Positions 11,265 to 22,129 of a stretch of DNA of 64,000 nucleotides are shown piece by piece (position 1 is the first letter of the stretch; the number at the start of each line of letters is the position of its first letter). The DNA lies in assembly GCA_003693705.1 (NCBI GenBank), contig RBZT01000546.1, positions 62,001-126,000 on the forward strand, in the 5' to 3' direction. This DNA comes from Polymyxa betae (Eukaryota; Endomyxa; Phytomyxea; Plasmodiophorida; Plasmodiophoridae). Under the pieces are notes generated by a model that was not told where the DNA came from, ran no database searches, and saw only the letters and a list, made by a program, of their open reading frames with translations. The translations under genes were made by a program, and so were the position numbers.

Positions 11265-12376
11265 ACTCAGCCAGACTCTATTATGGACACGCAGACAGAG
11301 AGTCGCTGAATTTGTCATTCCCGATTCCACGCCGAATCTGGGTTTCACTGTCATGATGGCGTCGTCGGCCAGCTCGGTCGGTTGCCTGCAGGCCCGCTGG
11401 CCAATCCAGACGTTTCTTGTGCCCATTCATGTCAACGTTCCGGCTCTGCCTGGTTCGGTCTGCGCCCATCTCCTGCAGACGATGGTGAAATTCGTCCTGT
11501 TTATTCGTGAACAGATCTCAGCGTTCGTTCTTTCGACCGTTTTTATATCATTAATTCATAGACCCATTGCAGCAATCAATGCTGGAATATGTTGATATTT
11601 TGCCTGTGAATTTCTGCTTCTGAGTTGTCTATTGTGCAGGCCGTATCACGAGATTAGCGCTCTAGTCGATTCAGAGCAGCTTCGACGAAGTTCAGGGAAG
11701 CCGTGCTGCAGATCGTCCGCTATGAATCGCTACATTAAGGTTTCAAGAACGAAATCGTTTCATTGGCAGATCTCTGAGCCGTTGAACGTCTTCAGTTCGT
11801 CAGCGAAGCCGAAGCCGTGTTGTCCGCCATCTCGAACGTTTGCGCCCGCTTTCGTATACACCGAGTCTATCTTGTGCTCGGGTCAGCGCTAACGTCAGCT
11901 CGAGAGATATTCGACGTGACATTCAGCGACCAGAATGGACTCACTGCAGATTACGGAATTGAGACCGGGAACGAACAGGTCGGATCTGTTTGCTACAATT
12001 CAAATCACCTGTTCAAACCAGTTTCTATTTTTCATTAGTATTTGGATTTGAAAGTCTTTAGCAGATTATGGATGCGATATCCAGATCAATGCTGCGACAG
12101 CTAATCAGCACGTATTCGGAGGTGCTGCCCACTAACACCCAGCGTAGCACCCTGTTCTTATTGGTGCAATGCGACCGTGGCCCTGATTGTCCGGATGGGT
12201 TCGTCCCCAAACACAACCTGGCGATTCGGCCCCGGAAGGACGCCGTCCAGCTCCGGGTTTGCGTCCGAAATCACACCGACCTCGTCAACGACGAAGACGA
12301 CGCCGGTGACCGGCTCTGGTTCCAGAGCTGTACCTCCATTAAAGGATTACGAGGCGTCCCTCTTCCCAACACTTAG
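11262..12376 (+). CDS. Unidentified spliced gene
   Basis: Coding segments can be chained on the plus strand but no family is recognised. They read GFTVMMASSASSVGCLQARW, HLLQTMVKFVLF joined over a 57-nt intron (about 11505-11562) to HPLQQSMLEYVDILP, then KFREAVLQI, then FVSEAEAVLSAISNVCARFR, REIFDVTFSDQNGLTADYG, and after an 80-nt intron QIMDAISRSMLRQLISTYSEVL. The protein looks helical and soluble, ending near 12376 or, in another frame, 12386. Start could be 11262 or 11353, and joins near 11640 and 11715 are guesses. It sits between eIF3b and the ZNRD2-like gene on the same strand. Confidence 0.4.
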
Positions 12377-12506
12377 CCATCAATAACATCGGATTCAATT
12401 ATTTAGAAACTTTATACGAGGCTTGTGCGATTGCATGATCGCTGCAGAATTGAAAATCCGAAGACGCGCAGTTTCATCGCTTCTCAACAGTTCCAGTAGC
12501 TTCATT

Positions 12507-13394
12507 ATGGTGGCGCCCTCCGATCGCTTTGACGATGACGACAATCTGCATTCGCGCGACGGCTCTGTTACCCGCATGTCGCAAATGGTATTGATGTTTT
12601 GTGCCGAACGGCCACTTCGCCCTGACTATCATTGTAGCTGATGCAGGGCTGGACAATGTTGGCCTCTCATTGCCCGGCCTGTACGACGGTCTTGCTGCGA
12701 CATCGCGACCATGGCATGTTCTGTGTCTCGTGCAGAATGGCTTGCATCACTGAAGAGGAAGCTGAAGCCCAGGGTCTGCGATCATCGTCGGCTGCCGTTA
12801 CCGACGCCATCCGCGACGAAGAAGGGCGGCCGAACGACGACGATGATGATGACTGGCAGCCGCCCACAGCTGAAGAACGGCGACGGATCCAGGAACGGCT
12901 TGATGAACGAGACCGGGTTAGTCAAGTGATGGCGGCCAAGATGTTGGCTGGTTGGGCCATGCTTAATGATCATTGCTCAGTTTGTGTAAGTTCGAGATGC
13001 TTTTGCACTTTTGTCTTCGTTTGTAATATTCGTATAGAGCACACCTCTGCTACGAGATCCTGAACATCGTCTCTTCTGTGTCGCTTGTGATCGTTATAAC
13101 AATGAAACTATTGAAAGGCAAACATCGAGTTCGACGGTCGTTGAGGGCGTCGAAGCAAAACCCGAGCCAATTCCTGCTCCAGCTGCAGCGACTGTCGCGA
13201 CCCGAGAAAGTCCAATGGTCAAGGTCGGCAGTGACAATGCCTTGTCAGGGTCGAAACAGATACTGTTGGAAAAGCTGTCCCAACTGAGTAGCAGAATGGC
13301 AGAAGCCACCGAAACCGGGTCGGTGGTCCAGCTGGCGAGCGCCATGGAATCGGTGGCCAAAGCCATTTCTGCCGTTTCCAATCTCACAGTGTAA
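12507..13394 (+). CDS. ZNRD2-like protein with two zinc ribbons
   Basis: Member of the ZNRD2 (SSSCA1, Sjogren autoantigen p27) family, small zinc-ribbon proteins linked to mitosis and telomere biology in animals. Three exons: 12507-12587, 12638 to about 12987, and about 13039-13394. Two copies of the family motif are present: LMQGWTMLASHCPACTTVLL ending FCVSC, and KMLAGWAMLNDHCSVC joined over an intron to STPLLRDPEHRLFCVACDRY. Human ZNRD2 has one. An acidic stretch lies between them. The C-terminal helix (LLEKLSQLSSRMAEA, LASAMESVAKAISAV) matches the family's own C-terminal helix, so the architecture is ribbon-ribbon-helix. Joins are clean GTATTG/TAG and GTAAGT/TAG. Confidence 0.85.
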
Positions 13395-13417
13395 ATGTTC
13401 CTTTAAAAGTTTCTTTA

Positions 13418-14281
13418 TCAATTGAAGAATCTAATTCCTGGACCTGGAAATCCCCGAATCAGCTGCCTGAATTGCGACCATCGCGATCGAATCAAGTTTG
13501 TTCCTGTCTCCATGATGCTGAGCGTCTCGTTGGCTGCGAACCATTCGATCATTGTCATATCGCATAGTACCAAGAACATATGCAGGCATAGCAAGTATCC
13601 AGATCCTATAGCTACTATGATTGATAGAACAGCTGCAATGATAGCCTGGTTTGGATGTGGATTATAGAACTTTGTCAGAAGCATATCGATCAGATCATAG
13701 GCGCCTAGGGAGGATAATACGAACGTCAGAGCTTCATAGACGAGATAATAGACGAGGTTCCTCTCTCCACAGCAATTTTGAGTAAAATCACAATGATGAT
13801 CCATCATCAGGACGCAGCGTTTGCAGACGGAACAATGATGCGATCGGGGCGGTCGTAAGCGATTGCATCGAGCACAGAACGTCGCCGTACTGCCCGGCTC
13901 CGCTGGATCGCGATGTTCGGATTCGATCTCGGCGTAGTTGGAATTAACATAGCCGGGTGGCATAAAGCAGACGACCACATACAGCACCATATGAACGAAA
14001 ACCAAGACGGAGATTATATCATGGATATGTAAGACATTAGACGTCATCAAAAACAATGTCAGCTCGAATAAGAGCACCAGTATGCGGACAACAGTCGGAT
14101 GCTCGCTCAGCGCTCGTAATCGCTTCAAGATGCATCCCCGCTTCCGGTTCAGGCAACAGACGTTCCGGTCCATGTAGCGCTGGAGCTCCTTCTGCATATC
14201 GGCCCGGGAGTCCGGAATCGTGAAGTTCGGCGCACGCCCCTTCCTGGGCTCATCGAGCAGATTATCGGATTCGGCGATCAT
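13418..14281 (-). CDS. DHHC-type protein S-palmitoyltransferase
   Basis: Membrane enzyme that attaches palmitate to cysteines of target proteins. Single exon of 287 aa, unusual beside intron-rich neighbours. The cysteine-rich domain reads CARCNRLRPPRSHHCSVCKRCV and then DHHC; the usual PWVNNC after DHHC is here DFTQNC. Four membrane spans are apparent: two before the CRD (around residues 68-86 and 88-108) and two after (180-200 and 215-238). The TTxE motif after the last span is degenerate (MTMIEW). It starts 234 bp from the PITHD1-like ATG in divergent orientation, so they probably share a promoter region. Substrates unknown. Confidence 0.92.
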   Translation of the reverse strand: MIAESDNLLDEPRKGRAPNFTIPDSRADMQKELQRYMDRNVCCLNRKRGCILKRLRALSEHPTVVRILVLLFELTLFLMTSNVLHIHDIISVLVFVHMVLYVVVCFMPPGYVNSNYAEIESEHRDPAEPGSTATFCARCNRLRPPRSHHCSVCKRCVLMMDHHCDFTQNCCGERNLVYYLVYEALTFVLSSLGAYDLIDMLLTKFYNPHPNQAIIAAVLSIIVAIGSGYLLCLHMFLVLCDMTMIEWFAANETLSIMETGTNLIRSRWSQFRQLIRGFPGPGIRFFN

Positions 14282-14515
14282 CAGAGCACAAATACCGAAA
14301 GACAGATGTAACGTTGTCCACGGAGAACGGCCTCCTCATCAAGCTACTTTACTGCCCCGCATCCTGTCATTTGTCATTATCAACGATTTGGCAGTTCGTT
14401 ACCTTCCAGTTCATCAGGCGGGTCCTGCTCTTTCAGTGCCATTAGGTCTCCCTCTTCCTCCCTCCCTCTCTTCACTCTCTTCACTCTCTCACAAATATAA
14501 GTGTTTGTTTCGGTC
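14282..14515. promoter_or_regulatory. Divergent promoter region with pyrimidine-rich tract
   Basis: Gap between the DHHC gene (-) and PITHD1-like gene (+). It contains a CTCTCTTCACT-type microrepeat at about 14466-14490, a pyrimidine tract of the kind often seen just upstream of starts in compact genomes. No other element recognised. Confidence 0.35.
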
Positions 14516-15341
14516 ATGTCTGAACATGGCCCTTGCTGCTCATTCGCTGGCGGGCATTCGCATTTAGGTGAGAAGTCTATGTCCCTGGCTTCAAAGTATT
14601 CATGTCACAGGTGCCGCCGTGGAAGGAGAGACGTTGCTCGGATCTATCGACATCGATTCGGTTCGCTGCCTAAATGAGCGCCAGGCAGATTCATGCAAGG
14701 CAATCTTTCGAAATTGGTTAACAAGGGATCGTGATAGGCCTGAAGACCTGCTAGAATGTGATGAAGATGACCCTGAGCTTTTACTATTCGTTCCTTTTAA
14801 AACGCAGGTCAGAATTCGATCGATAACTATAATCGGCGGGAGGCCAGAGTATACGCCGCGAAGTGTTCGTCTGTAAGGGTTTACGTAGAAAGATGTTTCA
14901 TGTGTTTGGTAAACATTATTTCGACAGATATGTGAACAGAGATGACCTCGACTTCTCCAATGTCCAATCTAGCGCGCCGGTACAAGAATTGAATCTGATT
15001 ACCGATCCCATGGTGGCTTCTAATGTCGAGTATCCCGTCAAGTATGTTTCGAGTTATGATGAAGTTTCAATCGGCTGATAGGAATTCAGGGTTGCCAGAT
15101 TCTTCAATGTCAGCAGCGTGACATTGCATTTTCCGCATTCTGATGAAATCGATTTCTCTCAGATCCGCTAGTAAGTGTTGCCTCAGAAAATGTCGATTTT
15201 CGTAATATCATGATCAGTATTTGTTTCCGTGGAGAGTCAACTGAAAATCGTCGTGCTGTTGTAAACGCTACCTACGAAGCTAGAGCTATTACAACAGATC
15301 ATCCATCTTTATTAGAATCCGTTCAACAGCAATTTCATTAA
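14516..15341 (+). CDS. PITH domain-containing protein (PITHD1-like)
   Basis: PITH domains occur in PITHD1 and TXNL1 and bind the proteasome; PITHD1 itself is a small cytosolic protein. Five exons; introns at 14568-14610, about 14868-14931, about 15042-15090 and about 15172-15220. The N-terminus MSEHGPCCSFAGGHSH resembles the histidine-rich PITHD1 start, followed by DIDSVRCLNERQ, LECDEDDPELLLFVPF, VRIRSITIIGG, LDFSNVQ, EYPVKVARFFNVSSVTLHF and the closing RYICFRGESTE, the full PITH order. About 200 aa, as in the family, with no thioredoxin domain. EXOSC10 starts only 79 bp downstream on the same strand. Confidence 0.9.
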
Positions 15342-15376
15342 ACTTTTTTGTCTGGCTACCTCTGCTCTTTCTGTAT

Positions 15377-15388
15377 GTCCGTGACGGA
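15377..15388. promoter_or_regulatory. Candidate promoter element GTCCGTGACGGA, copy 2
   Basis: Exact second copy, in the 79-bp gap between PITHD1-like and EXOSC10, 32 bp upstream of the EXOSC10 ATG. The tight gap makes it likely to belong to the EXOSC10 promoter. Confidence 0.55.
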
Positions 15389-15420
15389 CTGCGATGATAT
15401 CTGACTGAAATTGCTTCCGA

Positions 15421-18143
15421 ATGGATACAGGGCCTGGCTCAAGCGATATGCAATGTGCTGGACCTGACAGTCCAAATTCGACTGATGACAGTGGCTGGAT
15501 TGATTTCGCATCTGAATTGATATCTTCATGCACCGATTCTGTGGCCAAGTCCAATGGGCTGCCTACTCAATCCGATTACACGTATTATGATGCCTTCCCT
15601 GATTTCAGGTTGGAAATCACCAGACTTCAATCGACTTTGTTATCGTCTATAGCACATCTAATCAATGCTATCGACAAAGATAATGAATTTCATAAGGCTA
15701 CAAACGATATCAATCGTTTTCAGAATCTGACTGAAGCGACTGATATGGCTCTGGAGCGTGTCGATATAATCATAGATCAGAGATCTTTACCAACAAATGC
15801 TGTCACAACAAAAACCACAAACGAAACTCAAGCTGCCAAGCAGTCACATCGCTCGCTGCAAATTCGGCCACAAACTCAGTTCAAGGTTCCCGTCGATAAT
15901 TCGTCGGCACCGTGGCGACCTGTTCTCAACCTTCCTTTACCAAACCATCACACGTCATTGGTACAGGTTATCAGATTTATGTTCATATATATATTCAATA
16001 TATGGCTAGAATGTCAAGAAACAAGACCCAGTCCCACCATCGCCGAAATTAGGTGCTGAAATGATGAGTCATATTGAAAGTCTTGGCGTCAATGTGAATA
16101 ACATTGTTCCTCATCCTTACAAGGGTGAACTAGAGCATTTGGCGTTTTCGGAAGATTCACTTCGTAGGAGTTGTCTGTTGCAGATCAATATAAAGTCACA
16201 TTGTCCTGTACAGGGCCTCGAGCTGAGAGATTATACAAATCATTGGAGGATACTGAATATACATGGATCGATACTGAACAAGGCTTGCAGCAGCTGGCCG
16301 ATGTGCTCTCGAACGAGCGTGAATTCGCTGTTGATCTCGAACATCATAGCTTCAGATCATATCTTGGGTTCACATGCTTGATGCAGATTTCAACAAGATC
16401 GCAGGATTATATTATTGACACAATTCAACTGCGTCATTGTATGGGTTTACTTCTTGATCCATTCACTAATCCGGACATTGTCAAAGTATTTCATGGGGCT
16501 GACTTCGATATCTTCTGGCTTCAGAAAGACTTCTCGTTATTTGTTGTCAACATGTTTGACACTGGGCAGGTTGCAGCTTTCCTCATATCGAGAATCCTCA
16601 CCGCTGATATTGTTTCAAAAGGCTGCTCGAGTTCTTCAGCTTCCATCGCTATCCTTGAAATTCCTTCTCGATCATTACTGCGATGTTCAGGCTAGCAAGA
16701 TATTCCAACGCGCTGATTGGCGTTTGCGTCCAATTCCTGCTGCTATGATAAAATGTGAGAATGTTGGGCCTCATCTTTCATTATGTTAAATGCTGTTGTC
16801 AGATGCACGATCTGATACTCATTATTTGCTGTATATATATGATCGGATGTGTAATCAGCTCAGCGAGCAATCCACTGGCTCACTGTTATCAGTATTTAAA
16901 AAGAGTCGAGATATCTGCCTAAAGATGTTTGAAAAGCCTATCTGCGACTCTGAATCATACATGCGGCTAATCCAGCAATTCGGGCTTGTATTGGATCACA
17001 GACAGGAAGCTGTAGGATCACTCTTTACCATTATCAACGTTTCTGATAATTTTGTTAGGTGCTTCGTGATCTGTATTCTTGGAGAGATGCGCTTTCTCGC
17101 GAGGTTGACGAATCGTGTGGATATATTATGCCTAATGCCACGTTAATATCTGTAAAGTCTTCGACTTCTATGCTTCGATTATTGAGTGCTGTTAGATCTG
17201 CAAGGCTGTCCCTCTAGATCAAAAATCGCTCCTCGAACTTGTTCCAAACCTATCTTCTCCTGTTCGTGGTCGTGTTGCAGACGTTCTTGACTGTATCACA
17301 AAGGCGTTGGTTACGAAAAGCCCGACCCCGAAAACGTTGCCTGCTCTTGAGATCATGCATAACGTACTTTAGCGTGTTTGGTTCCATCATTGTAGCGCTG
17401 ACGTTTAAAGCAGACTGCCAATTCCTCTCCAGCAATTGCCGTTGCGATTGCGGAGGCACAGCGAACGTCGATTTCCCCTGAGCAGTCGTCTCCTCTGATT
17501 TTACAATTGCCAAAGGTAATGTGCATTCTCCATTTAGCTTGGCCTTGCTAACATTGTAATTTAATAGCAATCTGCCGTGTCTATAGAGTTGTCCCATCGA
17601 AGTTCCAGTCGAATGTTTGACAGCGATAGTGATGGAGATAGTGATGGCGAGGATATTCGAGCTGCTGAGGCTGTTAAATTGCGGATATTACAGAGTTTGC
17701 CACCGATAACCGCTTCTGTAATGGATGCTCCACCGCAAAATGTTCAGGTCTCCCAAATGGTGGAGATCTCGACTTCCTCCGAAGCTTCTCCAGAGAAGAT
17801 CCGTATTCCAGACAATCATGATGAAACTGAATCTGTCGATGTCTCTATCCCAGAAAAAGAATCTAGAGAATCTGTTTGCACTAGTGGCGACAAGAACGAC
17901 AATGAGGATGCTGACGTGGTTCCCTTGTCGCTCAATGAAATGCGTTATGGACATAGCCGTAAACGAAAGCCTCAGCAGACTGCTGAATCCGCTCGTATCT
18001 CAAATGTAGAACCATTTGATTATGAGAAAGCAATGCAGTCTGCAGCTGCCAATTCAAACGATGCTGAACAAAAGGAAAGCTTTGACTTTTTCAGAGGACC
18101 TGCTCGAAATAAGAAAGCCAAGAAGCATGGAAAAAAGAGATAA
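15421..18143 (+). CDS. EXOSC10: Exosome-associated 3'-5' exonuclease Rrp6
   Basis: Nuclear exosome ribonuclease that trims and degrades rRNA, snRNA and aberrant transcripts. About nine short introns. An N-terminal PMC2NT region (residues about 45-150) binds the Rrp47 cofactor in other species. The DEDDy exonuclease domain is complete: FAVDLEHHS (Asp, Glu), KVFHGADFDIFWLQKDF (Asp) and, across an intron, YARSDTHYLLYIYDRM (Tyr, Asp). An HRDC domain follows (LRDLYSWRDALSREVDES, CGYIMPN). The tail is acidic then lysine-rich, ending FFRGPARNKKAKKHGKKR, consistent with nuclear localisation. Start taken at the first ATG after the 12-bp motif. Confidence 0.93.
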
Positions 18144-18217
18144 TAAAGGGAGCATAATGAATATATATGTGTATGTATACAGTATACTTGAATATATAGG
18201 GATGCTTTAGCTCAAAT

Positions 18218-20371
18218 TTATCTCGCCATACGAAATGAGCGCCTGTGGAATTCGATGACTTGTGTAGCAGGTGGATTCCAGTATTCGAAGATCAGGGATA
18301 CAGCATTTGGGTCGAGCTGGGACCTTGATGATTGAAGCAGCAACTCACCCATCTCGTCGAGCATAGCTTGTTTTTTCCGAAGAAATTCCATCTTTCCTTG
18401 CTCAAAAACTTTCTTCATTTCAAGCTCATCTTCTTTCTCGGTGATGTAGGATAATGGTGTTCTAGACAAACAATCCCTCTGATCAGTGTCAGCGCCAAAT
18501 GAAATCAGCGTGAATGCGATCTTGGTGTGGTTGTTCTGAACAGCATATGCGAGGGCTGTTCTACCGGAACAGTTACGGAAATCTACCTGAGCGTCGCAAT
18601 GTAAAATGAGAGCTTCAATCAGCTCTGGCCGGTCGGTGCAATTTGATGCAGCCCAGAATAATGTGGTGCAGCCGTCAGGCGAAATCGGCAAGTCTACAGA
18701 ATCCGGCCCAAGTTGCTCTCGGCTTTGCCGCAAATGATAATGAAGATCAACAATTCGTTTCTGCTTCATCATCATAGTTGTCGTCTCCAACCAGGATCGA
18801 GTAGATGCGCACCTCTGCATAGCAGTCCAGATACTGCTAAACAGCCTAACTCGATGCATTGACACAAACTCCAGATCTCCTGGAGCCAGATAGTTCTGCA
18901 TCTCCAGCATACGATCTGATGCCATCCGAGCTTCACGAAATCGCTCTTGAACAGTGCCGGCAATTACAACCATGCTCAAAAAGCAGACGTCGGTGCAATT
19001 TTTGACGCCCCCGTGAAACGATATCGCTTGCTCTGCAACCAACCACATCTCTTGAAATCTTCTGGCATCGCCGAGTACAGCCATTATTGCATTGTACCTT
19101 GATAGGCAGGACGGATCTTGAACTTGAGCGTTTCTCATATCATTCAGAGCTTCTTCAGTCAATCCGTTATCGGAATATAGTAGCCCTCTGGCATGAAGCA
19201 ACGGTGCAGACTGAGGATATTGTTGCAGACCCAGGGTTAGGACTTGCAATGCTATCTGAGAATCACCCAAGTTCTCATAGCAGTTCGCTATTCGGCAAAG
19301 GAAATCGACAGCATGGGAACAATTGGCGGCATGGTCGAGATTGAAGAACAAACGTAGCGAATGTTGGAACATAGGAAGGGCACAGGCAGGATCCAATCGA
19401 AGAGCCTGATTATATGCGACCCAAGATTGAGCCAGTGGATATTGCGATAATCGCCCAATACATGATCGAAGATGTCGCTGTGATTGCTCCGCATAACCGA
19501 GTTCTTGGAAGGTATTTATCGTCGCCACGTCGATCCAGACGCGCATGGATGGCGACGGCCAGCATCGTAATAAACTGTCGAGAAACTCTAACGCGTGCGA
19601 GCGAGTTCCAAGCCGACGTAGAGCATAGAGCCGGCATAATAGCACACGTGGATCAATAATAGTGAAGTCTTGCGTCGGGTACAACGAGCGATATTGTAGT
19701 TCTGCCGATTCGAATGATATCAGCGACTGCTTCTTTATCTTACCATCGTTGATGTTGTTGTATGATCGACCGGAAGCCGTGTGCGTCTTCTTCGTCATAT
19801 CGAATAGAACAATGGCGCGAATGTATTGCGCCAATAACAATCCCGAATTCAAAGCACAGGCTCGGTCGGCATCCTCCAAGGCAGCTTTATCGCGCCTCGC
19901 ATACATATTGATAAACGCGCGTCCGAGATAGAAATCGGGTCGGTTTGGTTGCATGCTGATGGCCTGGTCCCAGAGCTCAATGATCATCTGAAGGCAGCCG
20001 AACTTCTCGTGTAATGCGGCAGCATATTCGGCTATCTGGTTGGCATTATCAAATACGCGGCCTGGATCTGAATGCATGAAGGACAACGACGTCGACGCAG
20101 TCAGGTGAGAATTCGTTGTCGCAGCTGTGTGAATCGGTGCAGTTCCTGTCCTAATTAATGTAGTCACAGGAGAGTTGCACTCGGCGGGGGCGAGGCAGAA
20201 CCAGGACGGCTTTCACCAAGCAGACCCAATGATCGCGTTCGGGTCACGATTTCGGAAATGGTAGGCGACGACCGGATCTGGTTCGGCTCCGAGCGCCAGG
20301 GACCGAGCATGACTCAAGCGGTTGAACGCTCCGGCGCTGTTATCGAGGCCTAATTGGAGGCCATTCATCAT
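18218..20371 (-). CDS. TPR and ankyrin repeat protein
   Basis: Two exons, 20371-20217 and 20150-18218, joined over a 66-nt intron; about 695 aa. The first exon begins MMNGLQLGLDNSAGAFNRLS. Tandem tetratricopeptide-like helices fill about residues 80-420 (for example AALHEKFGCLQMIIELWDQAI, ALQVLTLGLQQYPQSAPLLHARGLLYSD). Three ankyrin repeats follow near residues 530-620 (GCTTLFWAASN, GRTALAYAVQNNHTKIAFTLISFGADTDQRD, SRTPLSYI), then a basic C-terminal helix. This architecture suggests a scaffold; no orthologue recognised. The long exon is nearly intron-free, unlike its neighbours. It is convergent with EXOSC10, 74 bp apart. A 91-bp tandem duplication begins 26 bp upstream of the start. Confidence 0.8.
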
Positions 20372-20396
20372 AATGAACCTGAGGCCACCCAATTTC

Positions 20397-20580
20397 ACTT
20401 GGTTAGACGCACTGGTCTAGGGTTTGCCTTTATAAGACAGGCAGGGCGGGCTTTCTCCATAGTGCTCTTGATTGTATAGAGAAGACCACTTGGTTAGACA
20501 CACACTCGTCTAGGGTTTGCCCTTATAAGGCAGACAGGGGCGGTAACTCCATACTGCTACTGATTGTATAGGGACGACCT
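20397..20580. repeat. 91-bp tandem duplication with telobox-like motif
   Basis: Two diverged head-to-tail copies, 20397-20487 and 20488-20580, each running from ACTTGGTTAGAC through TCTAGGGTTTGCC, TATAAG and a terminal TTGATTGTATAG. On the minus strand each copy carries AAACCCTAGA, a telobox-like element. They lie directly upstream of the TPR-ankyrin gene start (minus strand), so they probably sit in its promoter. Confidence 0.75.
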
Positions 20581-21100
20581 CTAGGCGGTTAGGTCGGGGT
20601 TATTGCTGGCATAGTGCAGGTTCGGTAGCTGTCACGTGGGTTTTATGGATGCTGCAGATCAGTCAGGACTGGGGCTGGCTGCCGCGAATTGTCACGATTC
20701 GGATCTGGGGCCGAAGCGGACCTTGTAGAGTCTGGGTGATACAACGGTCAATCAACTACTTAATTGCCGGTAGATTCGTGCTGGTAAAATCATCATAAAG
20801 CAATCGACCTCATCGAATTTGATAGATCTTCTGATTACATTCATTAACGTTCCCTATAAACCACATTGCCTTTGCCAGGCTTGGAAACCTCGCCATGTTT
20901 CAATGCTGATGAAGGGACGTTCACTTGAAATATTCATAATCGTTTAGATTTTCAGCGATGGGAAAATGTCCAAATTTATTTGCAAATTTGCGGAGAAATC
21001 TCAGAACATATTTGCGTGATTTTTCTGTATTTGAGCGACCCTGGGGATTCTTGGCTGGTTTTCGTCCTTGCAGTTCCGATCTGTATTCGCTTCCAATGTT
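20581..21100. other. Intergenic region, possible tiny ORF
   Basis: No recognisable gene. An ATG at about 20647 opens a 27-codon frame (MDAADQSGLGLAAANCHDSD) that ends at a GTAGAG sequence usable as a donor for a 49-nt intron, so a very small spliced gene is possible. The remainder is AT-rich flank before the zinc-finger gene. Confidence 0.25.
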
Positions 21101-21770
21101 ATGATGGGGGCGGATCCAGATCCGCCAGCCAATCCGCCCTTCACGATCGGTAAACGCCCGGATTCGGTGTTCGAAACCCCATGCCAGATCGGCCTGCGGT
21201 GTGACGAATGCGGCAAGCGATTCGCGCGCGCCATCGACCTGGAGCGACATTCGCCTCTACATACAGGCCGGGCTATCTATCCCTGCCCGAAATGCCCAGG
21301 CGTCTCCTTCCCGCTCAAAAGTCAGCTGAAAATCCATGCCCGCATCCACTTGAAAATCACGAAATCGACGGAATCGCAATTCAGCTGCCAGCTCTGCCAT
21401 AAATCGTTCGAGAACCGCTGGAGCCTTACAAGGCATCAGATTGCGCATAGCTCGGAACGACCACACAAATGCCCGAACTGTGACAAAACCTACAGCCATC
21501 GATACCAATTGTAGGGTTTTAGGGTTTTCGTCCACTGACTTTCCAGCTCACGATTGTTATAGGACACGCCATCTGCGAAAATCGCACGGAATCCACAGGA
21601 TAGAATCAGGCCTGGCGCCGGCCACGAGCACGAAATCGCTGCCGGGCTTGACGACGCCCACCAGGAAGCCCTCCGAAGTATCACGTTCGCCCGCGCCTGT
21701 AGGCGAATTAGATCACGAACATTCGTCCATCAACGAAGACGATATGTCGACATCTGCTGCAATAAAGTAA
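21101..21770 (+). CDS. C2H2 zinc finger protein
   Basis: Probable DNA-binding regulator. Two exons joined over an intron from about 21511 to 21569. Four C2H2 fingers: CDECGKRFARAIDLERHSPLH, CPKCPGVSFPLKSQLKIHARIH, CQLCHKSFENRWSLTRHQIAH and CPNCDKTYSH, the last completed after the intron by LTRHLRKSH. The tail is Ser/Pro-rich and ends in an acidic segment (NEDDMSTSAAIK). Start set at the ATG-ATG pair at 21101; the frame is open further upstream without an ATG. The intron begins with two TTTTAGGG-like units. The target is not predictable. Confidence 0.85.
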
Positions 21771-22129
21771 ATATCAATCTGTGATTAGGTCTGGCCGCCA
21801 AGCGTTTCGTGAGATGGGTTCTCGCCAGCAGGGTTCAGGAAGCGCTCTATCGATGTCCCGAATCGTCAAGCAGCCAGCAATCGATTCGGTGCTTTTGGAT
21901 TGTGCGGCGAGAGAGCTGTTTTGTCAGCGGCTTCTTGGTCGATTGTTGTTTGGCGATCTTCCTTGACGGTCATGAGAGCGATCTTCATGATAGGTCCAGC
22001 ACCACCAGTGCCATTCTCGTCATCGGTGTAAAACATGCTATCAAAGTAATGAAATGTTGAGTCTTGGGCAATCGAGAGCTACTTCGTACCGTAGCTATAG
22101 CGCGATGGACTTGAATTGAAGTCCGAAGA

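Noticed and set aside
10905-11426. 173-codon minus-strand frame containing a CLITER-like repeated peptide
   Set aside because: It is antisense to the last eIF3b exon and the 18-bp tandem repeat; the repeated peptide is just the repeat translated.
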